Source: DATKWD01 sp963704815 (lineage in GTDB: Bacteria > Actinomycetota > Acidimicrobiia > Acidimicrobiales > Salinilacustritrichaceae). Taken from it: DNA of 64,000 bases. The stretch spans positions 992,001 to 1,056,000 of the forward strand of contig CAVPHU010000001.1 of NCBI GenBank assembly GCA_963704815.1, read 5' to 3'. Position numbers and translations under genes: made by a program. Below are positions 32,542 through 41,396 of this stretch, in pieces. Below the pieces are notes generated by a model. It was given only the letters and a program-made list of their open reading frames with translations. It was not told where the DNA came from and did no database searches. The first letter of the stretch is position 1; each line of letters opens with the position of its first letter.

Positions 32542-34086
32542 TCAGCCGCCGAACTGCTCTTGCAGCTTGAACTTGAGGACCTTGCCGGTCGGGTTCCGGG
32601 GCAGGACATCGACGACCTCGAGCTGCTCGGGCGTCTTCTGCTTGGCCAGTCCGTTGGCGACGGTGTAGTCGAGGATGTCGGTCAGGGTGGGCGGAGCAGA
32701 CGGATCGTGGGGCACGATCACCGCACACACTCGCTCGCCGGTGGTGTCGTCGGGCAGGCCGATCACCGCAGCGTCGGCGATCGCCGGATGCGAGAAGAGC
32801 AGGTCCTCGACCTCCTTGGCCGAGATGTTCTCCATGTTGCGGATGATGATGTCCTTCACCCGGCCGGTGATCCTGATGTTCCCGGCCGCGGTGAGTACCC
32901 CCAGATCGCCGGTGCGGAGAAACCCGTCGGCATCGAACGCGTCGGCGTCGAGCGAAGCATCGAGGTAGCCGCGCATGACCATCGGCCCCTTCACCCGGAT
33001 CTCGCCCTCGGTTCCCGCAGGCACGATCTCGCCCGCTTGATCGACCAGGCGGAGGTCGACCCCTGCCACCGGGCCGCCTTCGGTCGTGGCGAGCTCGTCG
33101 TCGGCGTCACGCACCGATGCCATGGTCATGATGGGTGCCTCGGTCATGCCGTAGCCCGAAACGATGCCGACCCCGCCCATCTCGGCCTTGACGTCGTGAT
33201 GGAGTTGCGGTGGCTTGGGTGCGCCGCCGCCGATGAGGGCACGGGCGGCCGGGAACAACGGCGCCGACTCGGGGTGGGCTCGCTGGTAGGCGAGGTAGGC
33301 CATGTGGAACGGGGTCCCTGCGCCTGCGAGCGTCACGCCATGGGCGGCCAGCAGCGGCGGGGTCGCCTCGGCGTCGAACGCCTCGACCACGATCATCGTG
33401 CAGCCGTACCGCAGGGCACTCGCCACGTAGACCGCTCCGGCGATGTGGGTGAACGGGAACACACACCCGATCCGATCGTCGGCGGTGACCTCGAGTTGAT
33501 CGCACATACCGCGGGCAGCCGCGTCGATGGTCATGTCGGTGTGCTGGGCGACCTTGGGGTCGGCCGTGGTACCTGACGTCGAGTAGTACCAGCGGACCGG
33601 CAGATCGGCTGGATCGTCGGGAGCGGCAGGCGCCGGCCCCAGTCCGGCCGGATCGCCCTCAGGCAGGCCAGGGTCGGCCACCAGCACGTCGAGGCCGTCA
33701 CGCTCTGCGGCGATCCCGCGGGCCATGGCCTCGAAGTCGAACCCGCGCCACTCGCCGGGAACGACCAGCAGCTTGGTGCCGGCTTGGCCGGTGATGAATC
33801 CGACCTCCCGCTCGCGATAGATGTGCAGCATCGGATTCTGGATCGCACCGAGCCGAGAGAGCGCGGCGACCAACACGATCGTCTCGGTCCACGTCGGCAG
33901 CTGCCACGACACCACGTCGCCTTCACCGATCCCGAGATCGGCGAACCCAGCGGCGGCCCGCTCGGCGCGAACGGCGAAGTCTGCGAACGACGTCTCGGTC
34001 CCCGACTCGTCGATCAGCATGGTGGCGTCCGGGGTCGCCTCGGCCCGATTGGTGACGAGCTCCCACAGGCTGCGGCCTTCGATCAT
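32542..34086 (-). CDS. AMP-dependent acyl-CoA ligase/synthetase
   Basis: 514 residues. Activates a carboxylic acid with ATP to an acyl-AMP and transfers it to CoA. The P-loop is YYSTSGTTADPKVAQHT, the adenine-binding GYGMTEAP, the ribose-binding Asp in GFLRTGDLG, and the C-terminal NPTGKVLKFKL has the catalytic lysine. The ATG at 34086 has AAGGGAAG upstream. It is 64 bases downstream of the 34151-34615 gene, forming a probable three-gene operon with it and the second ligase. Substrate unknown. Confidence 0.88.
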   Translation of the reverse strand: MIEGRSLWELVTNRAEATPDATMLIDESGTETSFADFAVRAERAAAGFADLGIGEGDVVSWQLPTWTETIVLVAALSRLGAIQNPMLHIYREREVGFITGQAGTKLLVVPGEWRGFDFEAMARGIAAERDGLDVLVADPGLPEGDPAGLGPAPAAPDDPADLPVRWYYSTSGTTADPKVAQHTDMTIDAAARGMCDQLEVTADDRIGCVFPFTHIAGAVYVASALRYGCTMIVVEAFDAEATPPLLAAHGVTLAGAGTPFHMAYLAYQRAHPESAPLFPAARALIGGGAPKPPQLHHDVKAEMGGVGIVSGYGMTEAPIMTMASVRDADDELATTEGGPVAGVDLRLVDQAGEIVPAGTEGEIRVKGPMVMRGYLDASLDADAFDADGFLRTGDLGVLTAAGNIRITGRVKDIIIRNMENISAKEVEDLLFSHPAIADAAVIGLPDDTTGERVCAVIVPHDPSAPPTLTDILDYTVANGLAKQKTPEQLEVVDVLPRNPTGKVLKFKLQEQFGG

Positions 34087-34150
34087 GGCGGTCTTCCCTT
34101 CGCGCTTCTGACGGGTCGTCAGGTTAGGTCGTTCGAACGGCCGGGGTTGA

Positions 34151-34615
34151 TCAGAACACCGTGAGCACCGAGGCCAGCTCATCGACGAGCTCGGCCTCGG
34201 TGATCTCGATCGTGATCGACACCACCTTGAGCACGGTCAGCACGGTGAGCCATGCGCCGAAGATGAGTTGCTGGTCACCGAGGCCGGCCTGGAGGGCCTC
34301 GATGGCCGGTCGGATGCCACCGGCCGTCGCGGCGGCGAACGCGAGAGTGTGCATGAGCAGTTCGAGATCTTCGGCTGGCACCGCACCGTCGAGCGACAGT
34401 CGCTCGAGGAGCTCGCGCGCGTCGTAGGCCTCGTCGGTCTCGAGCACCATGCGGCGCAATGCGATCGAGGCCGTGTCGAGCAGGAGCCCTGCGACCTCGG
34501 CGATGCCATGACGCCGGGCGGCTTGCTCGATGGTCTCGGCCGCCTTGCCCGGATCGGCTTCGAGGACCTGGACCTCGAGTGCCTCCCGCACGACCTCCTT
34601 GAGCTCGTCGCTCAT
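34151..34615 (-). CDS. Helical protein of unknown function coupled to a ligase gene
   Basis: 154 residues, nearly all helical (EVVREALEVQVLEADPGKAA, LLLDTASIALRRMVLETDEA). A hydrophobic C-terminal stretch (LIFGAWLTVLTVLKVVSITI) could be a membrane helix or a buried core. Its start overlaps the stop of the upstream acyl-CoA ligase by 4 bases, so it is translated with it. Not recognised. Confidence 0.65.
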   Translation of the reverse strand: MSDELKEVVREALEVQVLEADPGKAAETIEQAARRHGIAEVAGLLLDTASIALRRMVLETDEAYDARELLERLSLDGAVPAEDLELLMHTLAFAAATAGGIRPAIEALQAGLGDQQLIFGAWLTVLTVLKVVSITIEITEAELVDELASVLTVF

Positions 34616-36216
34616 GTGCCGGCACCCTCGCCGTCGGCGATCGACTTGGCCCACCGGTAGTCGGGTTTGCCGGCGGGCGATCGCTTGACGGCGTCGACCA
34701 CGACCAGGTGCTTGGGCGCCTTGTACGCCGCCAGGCGCTGCTTGCAGTGTTCGACGAGTGACTCGAGTTCGGGCGGGTCGCCGTCCGGCTGCACGATCGC
34801 CATCACCGCGCTCCCCCATCGTTCGTCGTCGGCACCCACCACGAGCACGTCGTAGACCGCAGGATGACTGATCAGCACCGACTCGACCTCTTCGGGGAAG
34901 ACCTTCTCGCCGCCGGTGTTGATACAGCCTGAGCCGCGGCCGGCCAGCTCGATCGTGCCGTCGTCGGCGACGGTGGCCATGTCGCCGGTGATGGCGTAGC
35001 GCCGCCCGTCGAGGGTCACGAAGGTGTTCGCGGTCTTCTCCGGATCGTTGAGGTAGCCCACCGGCAACCGTCCGGTCGAGGCCACCCGACCGAGCACGCC
35101 GGATCCCGGTTCGACCGGCCGGTCGTCGTCGTCGAGCACCACCGTGTCCGTCGCCATCGGCTTGAACTGCGCGATGCCACCGGCCTGGTTCACCTCGGCC
35201 GCGGTGAGCCGAGACGAGCCGCGGGCGCCGACCTCGGATGACCCGAACCCGTCGGCGATCACCGAGTTCGGAAACGCCGTGGCGATGCGTTGCTTGAGCG
35301 CCGGCGACATCGGCGCTCCGCCGTTGCTGATCGAGAAGATGGTCGACGCGTCGTACGCATCGCTCCGGAGGTCCCACTCGTCCATCATCGGACGCCCCAC
35401 GGCGTCGCCCACGAAGGTGAGCAGGTTGGCCCCTTCCTCGCCGACGGTCTCCCAGACCTTGGGCGGATCGAGCGGACCCCGCAGGAGCACGGCCTTGCCC
35501 CCGGCGAACAACCACATCAGCGTCACCCACAGGCCGGCCGCATGCATGAGGGGTGCGAGGGGGAACGAGGTGAACGAGTCGACCATTCGATCGGCGAGCT
35601 CGGAGGCGTGCTCGACCGGTCCGGCGAGCCGCATCGGGTCGCCACCGCCGATGCAGGCGAAGAACGCGTCCTCGTGCCGCCAGACCACCCCCTTGGGCAA
35701 CCCGGTCGTGCCCCCGGTGTAGATGACGTAGTGCTCGTCGCCCGTTCGGTCGACGTCGGGTCGGGAGTCCTCAGCTGCGCGCAGGGCGGCCTCGTAGCTC
35801 CCGTGCTCACCGGTGACCAGCACCGTGCGCATCTCGGGCAGGCGGTCGGCGAGCTCGGCCACCCGATCGGCCAGATGTGCTTCGGTGACCACGACCACGG
35901 CACCACTGTCGGCCAGCACGTGGTGCAGTTCGTCGGCCACATAACGGAAGTTGACGTTCACCGGGACCGCACCGAGCTTGAACGCACCGAGCACCACTTC
36001 GACGTACTCGGCACCGTTCTCGAGATGGCAGGCCACGAAGTCGCCGGAACCGACGCCGAGCTCGGTCAGCGCATTGGCGGCCCGATTCGCCCGGGCCTCG
36101 AGCTCGCCGTAGGTGAGGCGGCCCTGGTTGACGACCACCAGGGCGTCGCGTTCGGGAACGGCGTCGGCCGCCATCTCCCAGACATCAGCGAAGTTGAAGG
36201 ACCGGGCACCCGCCAT
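34612..36216 (-). CDS. Acyl-CoA synthetase (FadD-like)
   Basis: 534 residues. ATP-dependent activation of a carboxylic acid to its CoA ester. Motifs: VIYTGGTTGLPKGVVWRH (P-loop), DGFGSSEVG (adenine), ITGDMATVADDG, and SPAGKPDYRWAK with the C-terminal catalytic lysine. The INTGGEKVFPEEVE hinge is typical of actinobacterial FadD proteins for cyclic or bulky acids, but the substrate is not determined. It heads an operon with the helical protein and, probably, the second ligase. Confidence 0.88.
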   Translation of the reverse strand: MAGARSFNFADVWEMAADAVPERDALVVVNQGRLTYGELEARANRAANALTELGVGSGDFVACHLENGAEYVEVVLGAFKLGAVPVNVNFRYVADELHHVLADSGAVVVVTEAHLADRVAELADRLPEMRTVLVTGEHGSYEAALRAAEDSRPDVDRTGDEHYVIYTGGTTGLPKGVVWRHEDAFFACIGGGDPMRLAGPVEHASELADRMVDSFTSFPLAPLMHAAGLWVTLMWLFAGGKAVLLRGPLDPPKVWETVGEEGANLLTFVGDAVGRPMMDEWDLRSDAYDASTIFSISNGGAPMSPALKQRIATAFPNSVIADGFGSSEVGARGSSRLTAAEVNQAGGIAQFKPMATDTVVLDDDDRPVEPGSGVLGRVASTGRLPVGYLNDPEKTANTFVTLDGRRYAITGDMATVADDGTIELAGRGSGCINTGGEKVFPEEVESVLISHPAVYDVLVVGADDERWGSAVMAIVQPDGDPPELESLVEHCKQRLAAYKAPKHLVVVDAVKRSPAGKPDYRWAKSIADGEGAGT

Positions 36217-36239
36217 GAGGGCGGAGGATATCGGAGGGC

Positions 36240-38441
36240 CTATCCCGCGGTGCAGCCTGCCAGTGCGGCGCCCGCCGCCGAGGTGACCTCGCTCTGGTCT
36301 TGCTCGCTCATCCCGCCGATCTCACCCTGATCGTCCATCCCGGCGGCCAGCAGCTCGGTGATCGGGAACTGGGCGATGACCGCCTCGGCCACACAGCGAC
36401 CCTCCTCGGGCCCGACGTTCAGATCCTCGGAGATGGTCGCGACCAGGTTCTCGAACACCTCGTCCTCGTCGACCGAAGCGGCTTGCTGCTCCTCGACGGT
36501 CTGGAGCGGACCCGGGTCCTGCCCGAAGGAGTCGAGGAAGCTCAGGTGCTCGACGAGGCGCAGGTCGTTGATCTCGTCGAGGGCCCGTATCGCCCCGCGT
36601 TCGCTCGCCTCCTCGACCTCGATCTCCAGATCGAAGTCGCCGGTGCTGTCCTCGAACCCGGCGACCACCACTCGGAAGGTGCCGTCGACGACGGCCACGA
36701 AGGCGAACTCCTCTGGCAGACCGGCCTCCTTGTTGTCGAAGGCCGCGAGCAGACTGCCCTTGGGATCGGTGCCCGAGGTCGCCTCGAAGTCCTTGGCGAG
36801 CGCGCGATAGGTCGAGCCGGCCTCGGCATCGCCCAGCTCGAGCTCCTCCCAGTCGGCCCACGCGTCGAGGGTCTCGACGTCGCCACCGATGGCGAACACC
36901 GGATCGAACGAAGCCTCGGGTGTGACACGAACACCAACGGCGTCGCCCGCCTCGACGGTCACCGTCGTCTCGAACACATCGCCGGCCGAGGTGATCGACC
37001 CCTTCTTGGTCTGCGGTCCCGTGGTCGGCGCCTCCTGATCGGACTCTTCGTCGCTCGAGGCCGCCGCATCGACGGATTCGTCGCCGTCGTCACCGCCGGC
37101 GAACAAGAAGAAGGCCCCGGCGGCGAGCGCGAGCACGGCGATCACGCCACCCACGATCATCGGGGTGCGGTTGGCTCCGCCTGACGGCCCCGCAGCAGCC
37201 GGAGCTGCGGGCGCCGGTGTCGGCGTCGGTGTCGCCGGGGGCGCCACGGGAGGCGCCTCGCCGAAGGACGCCGGCGGCGCGGCGGCCGCCGCGACCGGGG
37301 CGGCAACCGCAGCCGCGGCGACGGCAGCGGCGGGCGGCGGAAACGACGGAGCGGTCGGCGGCGCAGGCGGGGTGGCCGCCCGGTTCGACTCGGTCTCGGC
37401 GGCCAGCCCCGTCCCGATGGCGATGGCGAAGCTCGGACTCGTCTCGGAGAGCACGGGGCGGTTGGTGTGTGAGCGGACCAGCTCGCTCACCATCGGCATC
37501 CGGGCGCACCCGCCCACCAGCACGACGCTCTCGACGCCGTCCCAGTCGGTGCCGGCTGACGAGACGACCCGATCGAGGATCGCCAGCGAGTCGGCGAGGC
37601 GCGGCCGGATCATGCCCTCGAGCTCGTCGCGGGTCAGGCGCACCGAGGTGCTGAGTCCGGGCAGGCTGACGGCGATCTCGGTGTCGGTGTCCGACGACAG
37701 CGCCTCGCGGGCCGACTGGCACTCTTGGCGGAGCTTCGCCAGGGCGACCCGGTTCTCCATCTCGGTGCTGTCGAGGGCGCTCACCTGGCCGTCGACGGAG
37801 GCGTCGACGTGGGCGATGACGGCCTGGTCGAAGTCGACGCCGCCCAGACGCTCGGCGCCTTCGGGCGTGCCGACCACCTCCCAGTCGTCGCCGTTGTTGC
37901 GGACGACCGCTGCGTCGAAGGTCCCGCCACCGAGGTCGTAGACGGCAACGAGGGCGCCGGGGCCGACCTTGGCCTTGTTGGCGATGGCCGCAGCCACCGG
38001 CTCGGGCACGAGGAGCACCTCGGCCAGCCCCGCCTGCCTGGCCGCCTCACGGAGCAGGTCGAGCCGAAACGGACCCCACGCGGCGGGGTGGGCGAGGGCC
38101 ACGCGCTCGGGCGGGCCGCCTTCGATCTCGGTGACCCGCTTGAGCACCGTCGACAGCATGCGGGCCGTGAACGCATCGGCCGAGTAGGCCTGCCCGCCCA
38201 CGACGATGGGCGCCGGATCGCCGAAACGGCGCTTGTACTCGCGAATCGTGCGGTCGGGGTGGCTGATGGCACGCCGGGCGGCGACGGCGCCGGCGAGGAT
38301 CGTGCCGTCTTCCCGGATCGATGCGACCGAGGGCTGCATCTGGGACGTGTCGGTCAGCTGAGCGACCCGCACCTGACCCTCCCGCACCATGGACGCTGCG
38401 GTGTAGGCCGTGCCGAGATCGACACCCATCTGGTAGGTCAT
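36240..38441 (-). CDS. Hsp70-like ATPase fused to a transmembrane helix and extracytoplasmic domain
   Basis: 733 residues. Residues 1 to about 350 are an Hsp70/actin-type ATPase: MGVDLGTAYTAASM (phosphate 1), VAVYDLGGGTFDAAVVR (phosphate 2) and VVLVGGCARMPMVSELV (adenosine). The Hsp70 substrate-binding domain is absent. Instead there is a 75-residue Pro/Ala linker, one transmembrane helix (MIVGGVIAVLALAAGAFFLF) and an acidic 270-residue C-terminal part outside the membrane, with two cysteines (GRCVAEA and AGCTAG). ATG 38441 has GAAACGGA upstream. This topology links cytoplasmic ATP binding to an external domain; function is unknown. Confidence 0.8.
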   Translation of the reverse strand: MTYQMGVDLGTAYTAASMVREGQVRVAQLTDTSQMQPSVASIREDGTILAGAVAARRAISHPDRTIREYKRRFGDPAPIVVGGQAYSADAFTARMLSTVLKRVTEIEGGPPERVALAHPAAWGPFRLDLLREAARQAGLAEVLLVPEPVAAAIANKAKVGPGALVAVYDLGGGTFDAAVVRNNGDDWEVVGTPEGAERLGGVDFDQAVIAHVDASVDGQVSALDSTEMENRVALAKLRQECQSAREALSSDTDTEIAVSLPGLSTSVRLTRDELEGMIRPRLADSLAILDRVVSSAGTDWDGVESVVLVGGCARMPMVSELVRSHTNRPVLSETSPSFAIAIGTGLAAETESNRAATPPAPPTAPSFPPPAAAVAAAAVAAPVAAAAAPPASFGEAPPVAPPATPTPTPAPAAPAAAGPSGGANRTPMIVGGVIAVLALAAGAFFLFAGGDDGDESVDAAASSDEESDQEAPTTGPQTKKGSITSAGDVFETTVTVEAGDAVGVRVTPEASFDPVFAIGGDVETLDAWADWEELELGDAEAGSTYRALAKDFEATSGTDPKGSLLAAFDNKEAGLPEEFAFVAVVDGTFRVVVAGFEDSTGDFDLEIEVEEASERGAIRALDEINDLRLVEHLSFLDSFGQDPGPLQTVEEQQAASVDEDEVFENLVATISEDLNVGPEEGRCVAEAVIAQFPITELLAAGMDDQGEIGGMSEQDQSEVTSAAGAALAGCTAG

Positions 38442-38522
38442 CGCGTTCCGTTTCTCATCGCCGTCGTGCTGCTGCGCCATTCTGCAACACGAGGCGTAAC
38501 CACCGGTCGCACCCCGCGCGAA

Positions 38523-39449
38523 TCAGCGAACGGCGACCGCTGCGACCGGGGCCCCGCTGGCGCCGGGGATCGGCTCGGGCGTCGCCGACAGCAGGAACGT
38601 GCACCGCCCGTCGGCTGCGGCAGCCTCGGCGAGATCGTCGAGCATCCAGTTCTGCCCTTGGATCATCCCCATGTCCCGCAGGCAGAGGAGGTGGATCGGC
38701 ACGAACCAGTCCCACGACTCGGGCGGCATGGCGTCGGGGTTCTGGGCATCGACCGCGTAGGCCGCCACCTCGTGGTCGTGGAACCATCTCGCGACCTCCG
38801 GGTGGAGCCCGCACGAGCCACCTTCGTAGAACTCCCGATCTCCGGCCCGAAATCGTGACATCGCGCCGGTGCGGATGAGCACGATGTCGCCGGGTGCCAG
38901 CTCGACCGCCGCGGCCTGGCGCGTCGCTTCGAGCTGCTCGGCCGTGATCGCCTCGCCGTGGGGGATGGCGTCGGTTCCGAGATGGCGGGCCACGTCCAGC
39001 AGCACCCCTCGGGTCGTCACCGCGCCGACACGATCGATCCCGCACTTCCGAGCCCCCGCGGCCGCGCTGACCGTCGATGCGTCGAAGCCGTTGTAGAGCT
39101 TGCCGTCGTAGGAGGCGTGGCTGAGCGCGTCCCAATGCGTCGAGGCCTGCACCCCCATGGTGAGCGCGTCGTCGGTGAACGCCGGGCCGTCGTCGGTGCC
39201 GGTGAACGAGAAGTTGACCATCAACGACGTACGGAGCGGCGGTCGCCTGGAGGGCTGCCCCTTGAGCACGGGGATGTCGCCGTCGAGCGGAAGGGCCAGG
39301 GAGAACGTGTCACCGTCGACCACAGCGTCGAGCCCTCGACGGATGGCTTCGGCGTCGATCAGGTTGAGCGTTCCTCGCTGGTCCTGCTCGCCCCAGCGGC
39401 CCCAGTTCGACACCTCGGCGGCGAGCGCGTCGAACTCGGTTCGGTCCAT
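38523..39449 (-). CDS. Cyclase-family (kynurenine-formamidase-like) protein
   Basis: 308 residues. The metal-binding pattern of the family is QASTHWDALSHASYDG (HxxxD), with DIVLIRTGAMSRF and GLHPEVARWFHDHEVAAYAVD further on. Members include metal-dependent formamidases and polyketide-associated 'cyclases'; the natural substrate is unclear. It lies 4 bases after the zinc alcohol dehydrogenase on the same strand, so the two are probably an operon acting on one substrate. Confidence 0.83.
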   Translation of the reverse strand: MDRTEFDALAAEVSNWGRWGEQDQRGTLNLIDAEAIRRGLDAVVDGDTFSLALPLDGDIPVLKGQPSRRPPLRTSLMVNFSFTGTDDGPAFTDDALTMGVQASTHWDALSHASYDGKLYNGFDASTVSAAAGARKCGIDRVGAVTTRGVLLDVARHLGTDAIPHGEAITAEQLEATRQAAAVELAPGDIVLIRTGAMSRFRAGDREFYEGGSCGLHPEVARWFHDHEVAAYAVDAQNPDAMPPESWDWFVPIHLLCLRDMGMIQGQNWMLDDLAEAAAADGRCTFLLSATPEPIPGASGAPVAAVAVR

Positions 39450-39453
39450 CGGT

Positions 39454-40521
39454 TCAGCCGATTTCGAGCACGCCGCGATTGAGCTTGCCGTCGTGCAGAT
39501 CGTCGAGGGCCCGCTGGACGTCTGCCAGCGGGTAGGTCTGGCTGACGAGCTCGTCGAGCAGCAGCAGGCCTCGCTTGTAGAAGTCGACGTACATCGGGAT
39601 GTCGTGGTGGGGCCGGGTCGAGCCGTAGCGACACCCGAGGATCGACTTGTCGTTGTAGAGCGTGTTGATCACGAAGCTGGCCTCGGTGCCCAGCTTCGGA
39701 ACGCCGAGGAGCACGCAGCTGCCGCCCCAGTCGAGGAGGTTGATGGCGGTGTCGATGAGGGCCGGATGGCCGACGCACTCGAACGCGTAGTCGACGCCGT
39801 TCGGCAGCAGTTCCTTGACCGCCCCGACGGTGTCGTCGACCTTCGAGGCATCGATGAAGTCGGTGGCGCCGAACTGGCGGGCGCTGGCCTCCTTGTCGGG
39901 ATTGGTGTCGATGGCGATGATCCGACTGGCCGAGCTGATGCGGGCCGCTTGGATGACGTTGAGCCCGATGCCGCCGATGCCGATCACGGCGACCGTCTCG
40001 CCGTGCTGCACCTTGGCCCGGTTCAGCACGGCGCCGGCGCCGGTGACGACGGCGCAGCCGATCAGGCTCGCCGCCTGGAACGGCACGTCGGCATCGATGA
40101 CGATGGCCTGGGTCTCCTTGGCGACGACGGTCTCGGTGAACACACCGGCGTTGGCGAAGCTGAACGCCTTGTCTCCCCCGACGGTGAACGGCTGACTGAG
40201 GCGGCCCATGGTGTCGCGACACGCCGTCGGCTGCCCCCGGTCGCAGGCGTCGCAACAGCCGCAGTTGCCGAGCGTGGTGAGCACGACGTGATCGCCCACC
40301 TTCACCTTCTTGACGCTGTCGCCGACGGCCTCGACGATGCCGGCGCCCTCGTGGCCGAGCACGACCGGCGGCGGAAACGGAATCGTGCCGTTGATGACCG
40401 AGACGTCGCTGTGGCACAAGCCGGCGGCCTGGATGGCGACCCGCACCTCGTCGGGGCGAACGTCACGCACCTCGACGTCGTCGCGAATCTCCAGCTCTCC
40501 GGTCCACACGATGCCCTGCAC
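39454..40521 (-). CDS. Zinc-dependent alcohol dehydrogenase
   Basis: 355 residues of the medium-chain dehydrogenase family, oxidising an alcohol with NAD(P). Catalytic zinc ligands sit in GLCHSDVSVINGT and LGHEGAGIVEAVG; the structural zinc lobe is GNCGCCDACDRGQPTAC; the Rossmann motif is VAVIGIGGIGLNVIQAA followed by AIDTN. Start GTG 40521 gives MQGIVWTGELEI. It heads an operon with the cyclase-family gene. Confidence 0.9.
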   Translation of the reverse strand: MQGIVWTGELEIRDDVEVRDVRPDEVRVAIQAAGLCHSDVSVINGTIPFPPPVVLGHEGAGIVEAVGDSVKKVKVGDHVVLTTLGNCGCCDACDRGQPTACRDTMGRLSQPFTVGGDKAFSFANAGVFTETVVAKETQAIVIDADVPFQAASLIGCAVVTGAGAVLNRAKVQHGETVAVIGIGGIGLNVIQAARISSASRIIAIDTNPDKEASARQFGATDFIDASKVDDTVGAVKELLPNGVDYAFECVGHPALIDTAINLLDWGGSCVLLGVPKLGTEASFVINTLYNDKSILGCRYGSTRPHHDIPMYVDFYKRGLLLLDELVSQTYPLADVQRALDDLHDGKLNRGVLEIG

Positions 40522-40563
40522 GGTGCCGGAATGTAACAGGTTCCAGTTTTTGCGAGATCGATC

Positions 40564-40833
40564 TCAGCGGACCGTGAAGCCGCGCTCGTCGCTCCGTGGC
40601 TTCCCCTCGGTGACCTCGACCTGTACGACCTGTGCCTGCCTCGGACCGACCCGAAGCCAAGCGACGAGCTCGTCGACCCGCTCGACGGGACCTTGGGCCT
40701 CGATGCGCACCGAGCCGTCGAGCTCGTTGCCCACCCACCCGGTGATGCCGAGCTCGGTGGCCGTCTTCTGGGTCGAGTCCCGGAAGAAGACGCCCTGGAC
40801 CCGCCCGGTGACCCGGGCCTCGATGCGTCTCAT
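40564..40833 (-). CDS. acyP: Acylphosphatase
   Basis: 89 residues. Hydrolyses carboxyl-phosphate bonds. The active site is complete: the Arg of TGRVQGVFFRDSTQ binds phosphate and the Asn of GWVGNELDGSV orients water. It overlaps the GNAT gene upstream by 4 bases (ATGA). Confidence 0.92.
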   Translation of the reverse strand: MRRIEARVTGRVQGVFFRDSTQKTATELGITGWVGNELDGSVRIEAQGPVERVDELVAWLRVGPRQAQVVQVEVTEGKPRSDERGFTVR

Positions 40834-41336
40834 GGCTCGAGGATCAGCTGGAGGTAGACGAGGTCGAGCCAGCGATCGAACTTGCGTCCGACCTCGGGCA
40901 TCCGAGCCGTCACCACGAATCCGAGCTTCTCGTGGAGCCTGATCGACGCCTCGTTCTCGCCGTCGACGCCCGCGACCAGGACGTGTTTGCCGGCGTCGGT
41001 GGCGCGGTCGATCAGCGCTTCGAGCAGCGCTCGGCCGACCCCGCGCCCCCAATGCGACTCGGCGACGTGGAGCGTGAGCTCGGCGACGTACCGGTAGCCC
41101 GGCCACCTCCGGGTGTCGCGGAAGTCGCCGTAGCTCGTGTACCCGATCACCTCGTCGTCGGCGTCGACCGCGACCAGCACGGGATCGCCCGATCGTTGCT
41201 GTTCGGCGAACCAGCGCTCGTGCTCGACCAGCGGCATCGGGTCGTCGGTCCAGGCGATCGTCGTGGTCGGGATGAGCACGTTGTAGAGACGATTGACCTC
41301 GGGGACGTCGGCGCCCGTCGCGTCGCGGATTCGCAT
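40830..41336 (-). CDS. GNAT-family N-acetyltransferase
   Basis: 168 residues. The layout (IRDATGADVPEVNRLYN at the start; VGRALLEALIDRA acetyl-CoA loop preceded by HWGRG; ASIRLHEKLGF in the last third) matches the phosphinothricin acetyltransferase-like branch of GNAT. Substrate unknown. It is coupled to acyP and divergent from the CoA-ester lyase gene with 60 bases between. Confidence 0.88.
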   Translation of the reverse strand: MRIRDATGADVPEVNRLYNVLIPTTTIAWTDDPMPLVEHERWFAEQQRSGDPVLVAVDADDEVIGYTSYGDFRDTRRWPGYRYVAELTLHVAESHWGRGVGRALLEALIDRATDAGKHVLVAGVDGENEASIRLHEKLGFVVTARMPEVGRKFDRWLDLVYLQLILEP

Positions 41337-41396
41337 CGGCCAAGTCTGGCCCGCCGGCTTTCCTCACGTCTGGTGCCCGGCGGTACGGTCGGAGCC

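Noticed and set aside
36300..37184. Long plus-strand frames opposite the Hsp70-like gene
   Set aside because: The minus strand has clear Hsp70 motifs; the plus-strand frames are repetitive H/R/G-rich translations of codon complements.
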